Positions 15,298 to 23,955 are shown, counted from the stretch's first letter. The stretch is 64,000 nucleotides of DNA from Paenibacillus sp. FSL K6-1096 (GCF_037977055.1 NZ_CP150274.1:3534001-3598000); one strand, 5' to 3'. Translations and numbers: made by a program. Notes: generated by a model from the letters alone, not told the origin.

Positions 15298-16293
15298 TCA
15301 GCCTATCCTGAGCGCAATATTCCCCAGCTGCTCCGCGCGTTCCATCCGCTGAAGGGCAAGCGGAGTCTCCGATAAGGAATACACGCTATCCATGATAGGG
15401 TGTATCTGATGCTGCTCCATAAACTCAAGCATCGCGGTGAACTCTTCATGGCTGCCTATGGATGTTCCAAGCACCTGAAGCTGCGGGAAGAATATGGCTC
15501 TGGCCGGAATGGTCAGATCATCGCCTGAGCTGGCACCGAACATGACAATTCTCCCGCCCGGCTTAATGACCTCGAAGTATTGCTCGAATGTGGCCGGACC
15601 TACGCTATCCAGGATCAGGTCTACAGGATGGTTCCTGAGTTCATCCCGCCAACGGGTGTTGCTGTCTATAACCCGATTAACCGGTAATTGCAGGGCCTCT
15701 GTACGCTTCGCTTCACTTCTGGACGTAACCGTGACCCGTGCCCCAGCCGCTGCCGCCATTAGAGCAGCAAACGTAGCCACTCCACCGCCAATGCCGGGAA
15801 TCAGCACATGGTCGCCCCGTTTCAGGTCCCCTCTGGTAAATAACGCCCGGTATGCAGTGAGTGCTGCTAAGGGTAACACACCTGCTTCCTCCCAGGAGAG
15901 ATACGCTGGCTTAAGCACAACATTCTGCTCAGGTACAATTACATACTCCGCAAAGGTCCCGTCTGCAGGGTGCCCTAATATATCAGGAACCACAGGCACC
16001 TCATCCGCCCGGTCCCAGCCGAGACAGGGATTAATGATGACTTCCATTCCCCGGGATAGTCCGCTTACCCCCTCACCCGTGTCTTCAATAACACCCGCCC
16101 CGTCTGAACCCAGCACACAAGGATGAATCGGACCCGGCGCGCCTTCTGTAGCAGAAGCAGCAGCGATAATGAACAAATCCCGGTGATTGAGTCCCGCTGT
16201 TCGCAGCCTTACCTTGACCTGCCCCTGTTCAGGACGCTTGTCCGGATGATCTGTATATTGCAGACCCTGCGGTCCAAGTGTAATTGCCTTCAT
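15298..16293 (-). CDS. zinc-free medium-chain dehydrogenase, quinone-oxidoreductase-like
   Basis: This 331-residue protein has a GroES-like N domain (GLNHRDLFIIAAAS, VLGSDGAGVIEDTGEGVSGL) and a Rossmann nucleotide domain (VLIPGIGGGVATFAALMAAAAGARVTVTSRSE). The zinc-lobe cysteines are absent and the C terminus (LALQRMERAEQLGNIALRIG) is typical of quinone oxidoreductase/enoyl-reductase-like MDR enzymes that use NADPH. AGGAGGAT is only two bases from a first ATG; the second ATG (16293) has normal spacing and is preferred. The substrate is unknown. A palindrome lies about 90 bases upstream. Confidence 0.85.
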   Translation of the reverse strand: MKAITLGPQGLQYTDHPDKRPEQGQVKVRLRTAGLNHRDLFIIAAASATEGAPGPIHPCVLGSDGAGVIEDTGEGVSGLSRGMEVIINPCLGWDRADEVPVVPDILGHPADGTFAEYVIVPEQNVVLKPAYLSWEEAGVLPLAALTAYRALFTRGDLKRGDHVLIPGIGGGVATFAALMAAAAGARVTVTSRSEAKRTEALQLPVNRVIDSNTRWRDELRNHPVDLILDSVGPATFEQYFEVIKPGGRIVMFGASSGDDLTIPARAIFFPQLQVLGTSIGSHEEFTAMLEFMEQHQIHPIMDSVYSLSETPLALQRMERAEQLGNIALRIG

Positions 16294-16381
16294 CTTCATA
16301 TCCTCCTATTACGCTGTAGTGGCTTCATACCAAGTGTAGGCCGTTACAGCGGTTAGGTAAAATGAACAGAAGAGAAGGTGA

Positions 16382-16400
16382 GTATCATTAATAATGATAC
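16382..16400. promoter_or_regulatory. palindromic candidate operator
   Basis: GTATCATT-AAT-AATGATAC is a near-perfect 19-base palindrome in the gap between the MOSC gene and the oxidoreductase start. It looks like a dimeric repressor site and vaguely like a Fur/PerR-class box. No dedicated regulator is adjacent. Confidence 0.45.
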
Positions 16401-16418
16401 CTGTAAGCGGCTTTCACT

Positions 16419-17090
16419 TCACATGCCTTGCATTCTGTTGGTAGAGTCCTCATAATGTCCTGCCAGTCTTAACTTCAAGGTAGTTCTAACGCTTGGCGCT
16501 AAAGCCTCCACCTGTAGAATATTCATTATTAGCTCTTTATTCGGTACATCCTTGTACATGGCTTCATTGACCATTTTAATAGAGATTTGAGATGAATGGG
16601 TCTTAGAGCAAACAAATTGGCTCTCAATACTTACCCACCCCTCCTGCAGGACACGCATAAGAAAGCCGGTTTTTCCCAGGTCCTGAAAAAGAAGCGGCAG
16701 TTGAGGGTACCCAAACTTTTTAGCCAGCTTATGACATGGTGGGCGAGGCTGCGTAACCTCCAGCAACGCTTCCCCCCACATAAAAATATCGCCGATATTT
16801 ACCTCGGATTCCCTCATACCCTGTACAGTAAGATTTTCCCCGAAGGATCCAAAAGGGAGTTCCCTGCAAAGCACCTGTTCCCAGTCAGGGTAATATTCCT
16901 CGGGATAAGCACAAACCGCTTTGTGTGGTCCGCCATGCCTAATCTTATTCGCCTGTTCGTCACCTTGCAGACCTAGACCGGATAAAAAGACCCTATCCTT
17001 TGTTGGCTTTTTTGTAATCGCAGACAATATGTGCTTTCCCTCATGTTCGATCGATTCAGCTTTTCCAATGTTCACAGAACATATCCGCAT
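16419..17090 (-). CDS. MOSC domain protein, YiiM-like
   Basis: This 223-residue protein has the MOSC features of YiiM: GLGLQGDEQANKIRHGGPHKAVCAY, FGSFGENLTVQGM, and the conserved cysteine in VTQPRPPCHKLA. MOSC proteins bind molybdenum cofactor, and YiiM-type members reduce N-hydroxylated bases and related compounds. It starts 14 bases after the MFS gene and is the last gene of the peptide operon. Whether it modifies the peptide product or is a passenger cannot be told. Confidence 0.85.
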   Translation of the reverse strand: MRICSVNIGKAESIEHEGKHILSAITKKPTKDRVFLSGLGLQGDEQANKIRHGGPHKAVCAYPEEYYPDWEQVLCRELPFGSFGENLTVQGMRESEVNIGDIFMWGEALLEVTQPRPPCHKLAKKFGYPQLPLLFQDLGKTGFLMRVLQEGWVSIESQFVCSKTHSSQISIKMVNEAMYKDVPNKELIMNILQVEALAPSVRTTLKLRLAGHYEDSTNRMQGM

Positions 17091-17104
17091 CCTGATTCCA
17101 CCCC

Positions 17105-18346
17105 TTAAACTGCTGTTTCCGTGTGCAGCTCCTGTTGCATTAGAGCGAATTTCTGATTCTGTGCCTTACGAATTAGCTGATAGATCGCGCCCCCACAAAG
17201 AACTAACAGACTGGCGATCACCGAAAACATCAGCCCCCCGCCAAAGTGTTCAAAGATCAGACCGAAGCAGATGGGACCGAGGATTTTCGGGATTTGCATA
17301 TATAAGCCAAAGATAGAGTTATATCTCCCTCGCATCCCTGCAGGGGCAGCAATGGAAACATACTTTTGCAAGTGGATGATGCCTATGATTTCGCCTACGG
17401 TAAAAATCAGCTCCGTGACCACCAGTACAAAGAATGAGGCAGCAAATCCATAACCCAGACATACAATTGCAAACAGCAGATAACTTAGCAAAATCATAGA
17501 CTGTGGTGATTTATTTTCAGTCTTCTTCGGCAACCAAACCATAAGCAGAATGACAACGACGGAATTAATCGTCATCAGGCCGGCAAAGATGGCAGATGCA
17601 TTAGAAAAGTTTGTCTTCAGATGCAAAGGAAGAGTAGTTTCCACTTGAGAGTACAGTAATCCCACAGGAAGCGCGCATAGGGTCAGCAGGTACAATAATT
17701 TGTGCTCACGGTATAGAAGTCTGCCTGAGCGGGTTTTTTCAGGCTTACCGGAATGCAGAATCTCCTCCGGCCGTGTCTCCGGCACCTTCCACCAAATGAG
17801 CAAAGCAAACAAAATAAAAGAAGCCGAACAAATCACAAAGATAACATTCTGATTCAACAGGTACACAGCCAAGCCCAGCAAGGGACCCAGTGCACCACCA
17901 ACATTGACTGCACCATGAATAAGGGCAAAAGCCTCCGCCCGTTTCTCTTCAGGAACAACGTCAGAAATCTGGGCATTTGCTGCCGGAAGAAACATTGGCA
18001 TCCCCATACCCCCAAGTACAGAAATCAGAATCAGCATCCACAGGGATTCAGCAAATATAAAACCAAACATGGATAAAGCCTGAATAGCTAATGATACAAG
18101 CATGACCGGCTTACGCCCATACTGGTCAGCAAGCCCTCCGCCCCAAAAACTTAGCAGAATTCCCGCCAGCGGTTGAAGACCAACCACCAGCAGGGGCATC
18201 AATACTGTTCCACCAAGCTTATCCGAGATATAAAAAATGAGAAAAGGCCGGATCATAAATGTAGTTAATGCACATAAGCCGGTTCCAAATACCCTAATCC
18301 ATAATATGGGGTCATGCCGTCTAAAATAAGAAAACGTAAGCCGCAT
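17105..18346 (-). CDS. MFS transporter in the peptide operon
   Basis: This 413-residue protein has about twelve hydrophobic helices, an MFS loop motif (GGGLADQYGRKPVML after TM2) and ETRPEE-type wording after helix 6, typical of drug:proton antiporters. It lies 23 bases after the YciI gene and 14 bases before the MOSC gene, so it is co-transcribed with the radical SAM peptide genes. The likely role is export of, or self-protection against, the peptide product (inference). No ABC exporter is present in the cluster. Confidence 0.88.
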   Translation of the reverse strand: MRLTFSYFRRHDPILWIRVFGTGLCALTTFMIRPFLIFYISDKLGGTVLMPLLVVGLQPLAGILLSFWGGGLADQYGRKPVMLVSLAIQALSMFGFIFAESLWMLILISVLGGMGMPMFLPAANAQISDVVPEEKRAEAFALIHGAVNVGGALGPLLGLAVYLLNQNVIFVICSASFILFALLIWWKVPETRPEEILHSGKPEKTRSGRLLYREHKLLYLLTLCALPVGLLYSQVETTLPLHLKTNFSNASAIFAGLMTINSVVVILLMVWLPKKTENKSPQSMILLSYLLFAIVCLGYGFAASFFVLVVTELIFTVGEIIGIIHLQKYVSIAAPAGMRGRYNSIFGLYMQIPKILGPICFGLIFEHFGGGLMFSVIASLLVLCGGAIYQLIRKAQNQKFALMQQELHTETAV

Positions 18347-18369
18347 GAAAGAATCAACCTCTCTTCATT

Positions 18370-18687
18370 CTATTCAACAATGCCCATATGTCCGTTACTC
18401 TCATGTGACAACTCCCAGGTACGCAGTTCATAATTCTCTTTGCCCGATAGGACATACGGATCACGTTCTGCGATGCTTACCGCTTCTTCTCTGGACGATG
18501 CACGGATAATGACCATACCGCCTGCATAATCCGTAAACGGCCCGCATAATACCAGCTTCCCTTCCCGGTCAAGTTCCCGTAAATGGTTCACATGGGCACG
18601 AATAAGTTCAAGACTCATTTTTTCATTTGTTGCATGGCTGAGCAAAATAACATACCGAATGTCTTCATCTCTGGTAACATAGCTCAT
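18370..18687 (-). CDS. YciI-like protein
   Basis: This 105-residue protein has a ferredoxin-like YciI fold: RYVILLSHATNEKMS, a helix RAHVNHLRELDREGKLVLCGPFTDYAGG, and the SREEAVSIAERDPYV helix. YciI proteins have a putative His/Asp active centre and are often fused to or beside enzymes without a proven reaction. The start follows AAAAAGGAGAATGAACAA, 21 bases after the second radical SAM gene, so it belongs to the operon. Its function here is unknown. Confidence 0.85.
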   Translation of the reverse strand: MSYVTRDEDIRYVILLSHATNEKMSLELIRAHVNHLRELDREGKLVLCGPFTDYAGGMVIIRASSREEAVSIAERDPYVLSGKENYELRTWELSHESNGHMGIVE

Positions 18688-18708
18688 TTGTTCATTCTCC
18701 TTTTTATG

Positions 18709-19770
18709 TTAGACTGTGATGCGATCTGCAGACTCTGTTACAGAATGCAGCCAACAATGCGTGTCATCAGCTAAATAATCGTGATACAGGCCATAAGCAA
18801 CTCCGCGGCATCCCCCACATTTTTCCCGGATTCCACATTGACCGCAATTTCCGCTCAGGTTGCTCCGGTCACGTAATTGCCGGATAACCTCAGAGCTGTG
18901 CCAAATCTCTTTCAGGGACCGTTCATGCACATTTCCTAACTTTACCGGAAGCATAACACAGGGAGTAACCCAGCCATCTGCAGAAATATACCCTTGCGCC
19001 AACCCGGCTTGGCAGCCTCTGAAGCCCTCCTGGCAGGCTAGAGCGGGATCAACCAAGGCCATTTGCGCCAAATGGCTGCTGAACCTCATACGTCCTTTAA
19101 GCTGCTCCCGCTTATGCACCCACAGCTCGGCCAAAGATCTCCATTGCTCAGGGAGCAAATCCATGCTTTGACTTCCCCTGCCAACAGGTACAAACTGTGA
19201 CAGATTGAACAAATGGACCCCTTTGGCCAGGGCAAATTCAATAACCTGCTCCGTATGATGCATATTTTCTTTGTGGGGAGTGAAGCAGATATGTGTCTGA
19301 AGTCCAGACTCCAGAGAAGCATCAATGGCATGCTCCACACGATTAAACAGGCCCTTCAGCCCTCTCACTTCATCATGCGTCTGGCCTATCCCGTCAAGGC
19401 TAATCTGGATGCGTTGAAGTCCTAAGGTCCTCAATGCCTTCGCTCTCTCCAGATTCAGACCCCAGCCGTTGGTCCCCAGACCGACCTGCATATTATGATG
19501 AACAGCATGTCTAATAATCTGGTCAATATCTGGCCGAAACAACGGCTCCCCTCCGGACAAGGCTAAATCAATACATCCTATTTCCGCCAGCTCGTCAATT
19601 AACTGCAAAGCGCGTGTCTGATCCAATTCTCCCGGAAGACAGGTTCCAGAGCTTGACGAGCAGTGTATGCAGTGGGCATTACACAAATTGGTAACCGCCC
19701 AGACCATATGTACAGGATAGCTGAACCATTTCTCTATCATATTTTGACCAGCCCCGTTTCTTGTGTTCAT
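18709..19770 (-). CDS. radical SAM/SPASM peptide-modifying enzyme 2
   Basis: This 353-residue protein contains the cluster motif CNAHCIHC (CxxxCxxC) near residue 30, the SAM-binding GGEPLF motif, and a C-terminal SPASM domain with cysteines in GCQAG, TPCVML, GNCGQCGIREKCGGC and THCW for auxiliary iron-sulfur clusters. The family includes PqqE, AlbA and SkfB, which modify ribosomal peptides. ATG at 19770 overlaps the stop of the upstream peptidase by four bases (ATGA), indicating coupled translation. A second enzyme of the same type opens the operon. The chemistry (crosslink, epimerisation or other) cannot be read. The precursor has no cysteine, so thioether formation is excluded if that peptide is its only substrate. 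Confidence 0.9.
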   Translation of the reverse strand: MNTRNGAGQNMIEKWFSYPVHMVWAVTNLCNAHCIHCSSSSGTCLPGELDQTRALQLIDELAEIGCIDLALSGGEPLFRPDIDQIIRHAVHHNMQVGLGTNGWGLNLERAKALRTLGLQRIQISLDGIGQTHDEVRGLKGLFNRVEHAIDASLESGLQTHICFTPHKENMHHTEQVIEFALAKGVHLFNLSQFVPVGRGSQSMDLLPEQWRSLAELWVHKREQLKGRMRFSSHLAQMALVDPALACQEGFRGCQAGLAQGYISADGWVTPCVMLPVKLGNVHERSLKEIWHSSEVIRQLRDRSNLSGNCGQCGIREKCGGCRGVAYGLYHDYLADDTHCWLHSVTESADRITV

Positions 19771-20987
19771 CCGTAGATTTCAAAGAACTCCCTGCCGCTA
19801 AAGTACTGTGCTATTATATTTTGAAGATCATCTATACTAATCTGATCAATGAGCGCCAGAAGTTCACTTAGAGGAACCATACGTTTATGACGCATCCAAG
19901 CCTGCGCAATGGAAACCGAACGGCTGTGGGATCCGGAAGCATCCAGAGCCATTTGTGTTTTAACTTTTTGCTTGGCTCGGTTATATTCGCGTGGCGTAAT
20001 CATTCCGGCCTTTATCTGCTGCAGCTCCACCAGCATCTTTTCTCGAATCCACTCCAACTGAGGTGCGCTTGTCAGACCATAGATTTTGAACAGCCCTTTG
20101 CCGCCTAATACGGTGTATACACAGGTGATCTGCTGTGCAAATCCAGGTGCGACGATCTTATTGTAGAGCCTTGAGCCGATATAATTATCGTCCCCCAATA
20201 AGGTACATAACAAATGGACAGCGTAATGTTCTTTATCTTCTAACGGCGGCAGACTCCAGGCCCATAAGGAGTAACATAATTGTGAATGCTTCTGCGTAAG
20301 GTTGACCACTTCAGGTTGTGCAATTAACGGCTGTTCAAGCTCAACCGGAAGTATAGACTCCTCCCAATCCTCTAAGGCTTGCAGGCAGGAATCCAGTCCG
20401 ATGCACTTCTCAAGCCTGCCTGAAATCACCAGCAGGATATTTGATGGAATGTAATGCCGTTTGTGAAATTCCCTCAGGTCCGGAGCCTTCAGTTGCAGGA
20501 TATCTTCATCATGACCAATCAGCAGCTTGCCAAGACGCCCCGGATACACGCATTGATGGAGAGCATGAGTCAGTCTGCTCCTCGGTTCCTCCAATTGTCT
20601 TGATAATTCCCTGCGGATTATATTCTGTTCCAGATTGAAATCCTCTTCCCGTAATAGAGGCTGACGAATCATGTCCATTAATGGTAGAAATGCTTCTGAC
20701 AATACCTCAGGGGTGGAGCGGCTGTAGAAGCAAGTATATTCCCAGGTGGTAAAAGCATTCATAGTTCCTGTTATTTGAGTGAACTCGGGACTCATCGTTC
20801 CCTTCGGATAGAGCAGAGAACCTCTAAAGAGCAGATGCTCCAGCGCATGTGCTACACCTATCTGTTCCAAAGACTCATGTCCCGCCCCGCTTAACACAAA
20901 AAATCCGACTGTCACACTCGCCATTGAGGGCATATCCTCTGTGATTATGTTCAGTCCATTTGGATATTTCCACTGTGAGTAGGCCAT
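19767..20987 (-). CDS. M16 zinc peptidase, catalytic subunit
   Basis: This is a 406-residue member of the insulinase/pitrilysin family. It keeps the inverted zinc motif HALEH (HxxEH) near residue 46 with the distal glutamate in NIIRREL, and the flanking GVAHALEHLLFRGS matches active members. The C-terminal half has a degenerate substrate-clamp region (NYIGSRLYNKIVAP). It starts 12 bases after the catalytically empty partner at 21000-22256 and overlaps the second radical SAM gene. PqqF/PqqG, AlbE/AlbF and MPP are known as such two-subunit peptidases, so removal of the precursor leader is the likely role. No signal peptide is seen, so it acts in the cytoplasm. Confidence 0.9.
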   Translation of the reverse strand: MAYSQWKYPNGLNIITEDMPSMASVTVGFFVLSGAGHESLEQIGVAHALEHLLFRGSLLYPKGTMSPEFTQITGTMNAFTTWEYTCFYSRSTPEVLSEAFLPLMDMIRQPLLREEDFNLEQNIIRRELSRQLEEPRSRLTHALHQCVYPGRLGKLLIGHDEDILQLKAPDLREFHKRHYIPSNILLVISGRLEKCIGLDSCLQALEDWEESILPVELEQPLIAQPEVVNLTQKHSQLCYSLWAWSLPPLEDKEHYAVHLLCTLLGDDNYIGSRLYNKIVAPGFAQQITCVYTVLGGKGLFKIYGLTSAPQLEWIREKMLVELQQIKAGMITPREYNRAKQKVKTQMALDASGSHSRSVSIAQAWMRHKRMVPLSELLALIDQISIDDLQNIIAQYFSGREFFEIYG

Positions 20988-20999
20988 AATGTCCCCCTA

Positions 21000-22256
21000 T
21001 TAATCCAATACTAACGCTGAAGCTGATACCGGCCCCAAAGTTACCAGCCCCATTGCAGCAGCCGGGGCAACATTCATTAGAGCGGATTGAATTGCCTTCG
21101 GAGTAACCGAACTTATAGCCTCTTCCATGGCCGTCAACGTCCCGGGGTACCCCGGATACCAAGAAGCGGTCAACAATGTGTTCATTCTGGAAGCTGTGCT
21201 CTCGGACCTTAGTACCATCTGGTTTAACAGCTGGTTCTGGGCGGCATTAACCTCTTCCCTGCTAATACCGTTATTCCTGATTTGCTTTATTTCCCCCGCG
21301 ATGGCAGAGGCTGCCCAGGACACAAAATTGGGTCCGGTAGCCAAATAAAAGGTCAGAAGTCCAGTATCCCTGAAAGACATTAAGCTGCTTCGCACCTGAT
21401 AGGCCAATCCTTTTTTCTGACGGATACTCTCAAAAAGTCTGGAGCCGTCTCCTCCACCCAGCACCTGTGATAACACAGCAAATGCAAAAAAATCAGGGTG
21501 GCTGCATGATACACAGGGCAACGCCGCTCCCAGATGAACCAGTCTGCCTTCCTGTTCGATGGAATGCACACAGGATTGCCAGGACGGAGATTCTTCCTGA
21601 GGAACAACCGGTGAATTCTGTACATCGCCAGCTTCAACGATTTCGTCCAGCAGCTTCCCCATTCTATCCTTTGGAATGCCTCCAACCACAGCAACCACAC
21701 AATTATTTGGCGCATAAAGACGTTCATATACGTTCTGTACCTTAGGCAAATCTAACTTGTCCATATCTTCAACTAGTCCAGCAGTTGACCGTCCAATGGT
21801 TGTACCCCCGGACATTTTCTCCCGCAAAACATCCATTACGTACGCATTCGGCTCCAGGCGGCGTTTACTGGCAAGCGTTACCGTATACTCCTTGCTGGCC
21901 GCAAACGTATTAGTGCATAAATCAAACTCCAGAATATCATGTAAAAACAGTTCGAAAACCGGCTCAAATTGATCACAAAGCACTGTAGTCCAGTGACGTG
22001 TCCATTCTATATTGGACGAGGTTTTCAAATTAGCCCCGAAATCGGTTAAAATATCTTGGATATCCTCTTGCTTCTGTTCCCGCCGCCATATCCAATCTTC
22101 AAGGATCCGTGAGCTGCCTATTTCATCTTCTGCCTCCAGCCTTGCACCAGCACCCGAAAGCAGACCTATCGATACTGTATTCAAGCCAGCTAACGGAAGA
22201 TGAATAATTGTCAATCCACTGCTTAACCTCCGGCTGGTTGCTCCGCCCTGATCCAT
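21000..22256 (-). CDS. M16 peptidase-like protein, inactive subunit
   Basis: This 418-residue protein aligns with M16 peptidases (LTIIHLPLAGLNTVSIGLLSG) but where HxxEH should stand it reads SSRILEDWIWRR, with both histidines and the glutamate lost. The C-terminal arginine/tyrosine clamp is intact (GGGDGSRLFESIRQKKGLAY). This is the complement of the neighbour, which has the zinc site, and it matches the alpha-type subunit of M16 heterodimers that binds substrate. GGAGGTAGCTA precedes the ATG. Between it and the precursor gene lies a terminator-like hairpin (22272-22301). Confidence 0.9.
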   Translation of the reverse strand: MDQGGATSRRLSSGLTIIHLPLAGLNTVSIGLLSGAGARLEAEDEIGSSRILEDWIWRREQKQEDIQDILTDFGANLKTSSNIEWTRHWTTVLCDQFEPVFELFLHDILEFDLCTNTFAASKEYTVTLASKRRLEPNAYVMDVLREKMSGGTTIGRSTAGLVEDMDKLDLPKVQNVYERLYAPNNCVVAVVGGIPKDRMGKLLDEIVEAGDVQNSPVVPQEESPSWQSCVHSIEQEGRLVHLGAALPCVSCSHPDFFAFAVLSQVLGGGDGSRLFESIRQKKGLAYQVRSSLMSFRDTGLLTFYLATGPNFVSWAASAIAGEIKQIRNNGISREEVNAAQNQLLNQMVLRSESTASRMNTLLTASWYPGYPGTLTAMEEAISSVTPKAIQSALMNVAPAAAMGLVTLGPVSASALVLD

Positions 22257-22271
22257 TAGCTACCTCCTTGT

Positions 22272-22301
22272 AAAAAGAACCTCTGGCAGCGCCCGAGGCT
22301 C
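22272..22301 (-). terminator. terminator-like hairpin between precursor and peptidase genes
   Basis: On the minus strand GAGCCTC-g-GGC-gct-GCC-a-GAGGTTC is followed by TTTTT. It lies inside the operon, nine bases after the precursor stop. A leaky terminator here would give more RNA for the precursor than for the downstream enzymes, as is common in peptide clusters. Confidence 0.7.
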
Positions 22302-22309
22302 CTTGCTTG

Positions 22310-22453
22310 CTAGATTACTCTCCAGGCAATAACAGATAATTCCCCTAAATCTACAATATCCAGTTCCTGAATGGCTGCCAGTAAATCAACGTCCTCCATT
22401 TCCGCCATATTGTCACGGGCGATGTTCCACAACATATCTCTGGTTGCTTCCAT
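22310..22453 (-). CDS. putative RiPP precursor peptide, 47 aa
   Basis: A short frame begins MEATRDMLWNIARDN and ends DLGELSVIAWRVI followed by TAG. It follows a near-perfect ribosome site (AAAGGAGGTGAGGAA). It sits between the PqqD-like gene (27-base gap) and the M16 pair, exactly where precursor genes stand in such clusters. The first 35 residues are acidic and helical (AEMEDVDLLAAIQELDIVD), as expected of a leader bound by an RRE domain. The last 10 to 12 residues (GELSVIAWRVI) differ and hold the only C-terminal aromatic residue (W44), an arginine and a glutamate. There are no Cys, Tyr, His or Lys. Its role as precursor is inferred from position and shape; I know no family for it. Confidence 0.75.
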   Translation of the reverse strand: MEATRDMLWNIARDNMAEMEDVDLLAAIQELDIVDLGELSVIAWRVI

Positions 22454-22480
22454 TTCCTCACCTCCTTTCGATTGAACTGG

Positions 22481-22768
22481 TCAGGCTGCCTGAAGCAAAC
22501 CCCGTTTCAATAGCTTGTGAAGTAATTTGTTCACTTCCACTCGCCCCTGGTCACACTTAAAGGCTGGAATGGATTCTTCAACAAGCTCTGTAATCTCATC
22601 AATTCGGGCAGGCTGCTCACACAGCTTTAGTATGGTATAGGCCAGACGTGACAACACATGAAGTTCATCTGTTGCCGGGTTGTACACCACATACTTGCTA
22701 TTTTCTTCTTTACGGGTAACAATATTGGATGTGAGTGTTAGTACCGTATCTGAAGTGAAATTCGGCAT
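22481..22768 (-). CDS. PqqD-like RRE protein
   Basis: This 95-residue protein has the PqqD winged-helix shape: a beta hairpin KYVVYNPATDELHVLSRLAYTILKLCEQ and a helical tail ITELVEES...VNKLLHKLLKRGLLQ. PqqD proteins bind the leader of a precursor peptide and hand it to a radical SAM enzyme. It starts 14 bases after the first radical SAM gene with AGAAGGAGAGGATAAG, and is followed by the putative precursor. Confidence 0.88.
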   Translation of the reverse strand: MPNFTSDTVLTLTSNIVTRKEENSKYVVYNPATDELHVLSRLAYTILKLCEQPARIDEITELVEESIPAFKCDQGRVEVNKLLHKLLKRGLLQAA

Positions 22769-22782
22769 CTTATCCTCTCCTT

Positions 22783-23817
22783 CTAAACTTGAACTGTTTC
22801 AGGAACTACCCAACAATAAGGATCACCCATTGAAGCATCGTTATGGTAGGCTAATGCCGCTGAGCGGCATCCTCCACAGATGAACTTATGCTCACAAGTG
22901 CCGCAATTCCCTTCGTTTCTTGTTGTCCTGTCACGAATATTTGCCAGGACCGGCGAATGTCTCCAGATGTCCTGGAAGCTCTGTTCACGCAAGTTGCCTG
23001 CTGTGAGCGGTAAGGTTACACAAGGGGTGACATCACCGTTAACAGTTATACGGGCGGTAACATAGCCTGCACCGCAGCCTATATATTGTGATGCCTGCTC
23101 TGAGGGCAGCATCAGTGCAACTCGGCAGTCATGCCAATATATCTTCAGCTTTCCGGCATATTCCTGCTGCATGGAGATCCACTCCACAATTACATCGCGG
23201 AGCTCATTGGGCGTAAGTGCCAATGCCTGATCTCCCCGTCCTGTGGGGATAAACTCAGATAGATTTACTCCGTTTGCCCCAAGCCGGGCTGCCAATTCCA
23301 CGACGCTTCGGCCATCCCTGAAATTAAGCCGGGTCGGCGTATACCCGACAGTAACATTAATCCCATGCTTCACTAATGTTTCAATAGCACTAACCGCCTT
23401 ATCATATAGCCCTTTGACACCGCGTACCTGCTCATGAACTTCCGCTGTTGCTCCGTCAATACTGACACAGATGCCGGAAACCCCGGCTTCAATGATCCGG
23501 CGGCACATCTCATCATTAATCACAGCTCCGTTAGTGCCGATTGAAACCATCATCCCTTTTGACGAAGCGCGGGAGGCAATGTCCATCCAATCGGGCCTGA
23601 GCAGAGCTTCTCCCCCTGAGAGTCCAAGCAGAAGGACGCCGGCTTCTGCTAATTGATCAACTACGGAAAGAGCCTCTGCTGTATCCAGTTCTTCAGGATG
23701 ACGGCGGCCGGCGCCTGAATAGCAATGCACACAACTGGCGTTGCACAAAAGTGTAATCTCCCACACCAGATAGAACGGAGCTTTGAACTGATCCTGTATT
23801 GCTGCAATAGTACTCAT
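22783..23817 (-). CDS. radical SAM/SPASM peptide-modifying enzyme 1
   Basis: This 344-residue protein has CNASCVHC (CxxxCxxC) near residue 25, GGEALL (SAM binding), ISIDGATAEVHEQVRG, and a SPASM region with GCGAG, TPCVTL, GNCGTCEHKFICGGC and PYCW. It resembles its operon partner at 18709-19770 over the whole length, so the two arose by duplication or convergent recruitment. As first gene, directly before the PqqD-like partner, it is the best candidate to act on the precursor. The ATG at 23817 (MSTIAAIQ) follows GAGGGAGGGGAAT; the frame is open 42 bases upstream but has no ribosome site there. Confidence 0.9.
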   Translation of the reverse strand: MSTIAAIQDQFKAPFYLVWEITLLCNASCVHCYSGAGRRHPEELDTAEALSVVDQLAEAGVLLLGLSGGEALLRPDWMDIASRASSKGMMVSIGTNGAVINDEMCRRIIEAGVSGICVSIDGATAEVHEQVRGVKGLYDKAVSAIETLVKHGINVTVGYTPTRLNFRDGRSVVELAARLGANGVNLSEFIPTGRGDQALALTPNELRDVIVEWISMQQEYAGKLKIYWHDCRVALMLPSEQASQYIGCGAGYVTARITVNGDVTPCVTLPLTAGNLREQSFQDIWRHSPVLANIRDRTTRNEGNCGTCEHKFICGGCRSAALAYHNDASMGDPYCWVVPETVQV

Positions 23818-23889
23818 ATTCCCCTCCCTCACCGGGGGACGTTGGCTCCCGGCTATCAATATGTGCCACTAAATATGCTACAAAAATAA

Positions 23890-23918
23890 CATATACTAGA
23901 AGTGGAATAATCGTACAA
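23890..23918 (-). promoter_or_regulatory. candidate promoter of the RiPP operon
   Basis: On the minus strand TTGTAC (23918-23913), 17 bases and TATATG (23895-23890) lie about 70 bases before the first radical SAM start, downstream of a terminator. The hexamers are imperfect, which fits an activator-dependent promoter. Confidence 0.4.
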
Positions 23919-23955
23919 TTGAAGTATTTTTATAACAATTCTGAAATTACACAGC

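Noticed and set aside
22310..22453. Subtilosin- or sactipeptide-type precursor
   Set aside because: The peptide contains no cysteine, so thioether formation on it is impossible.
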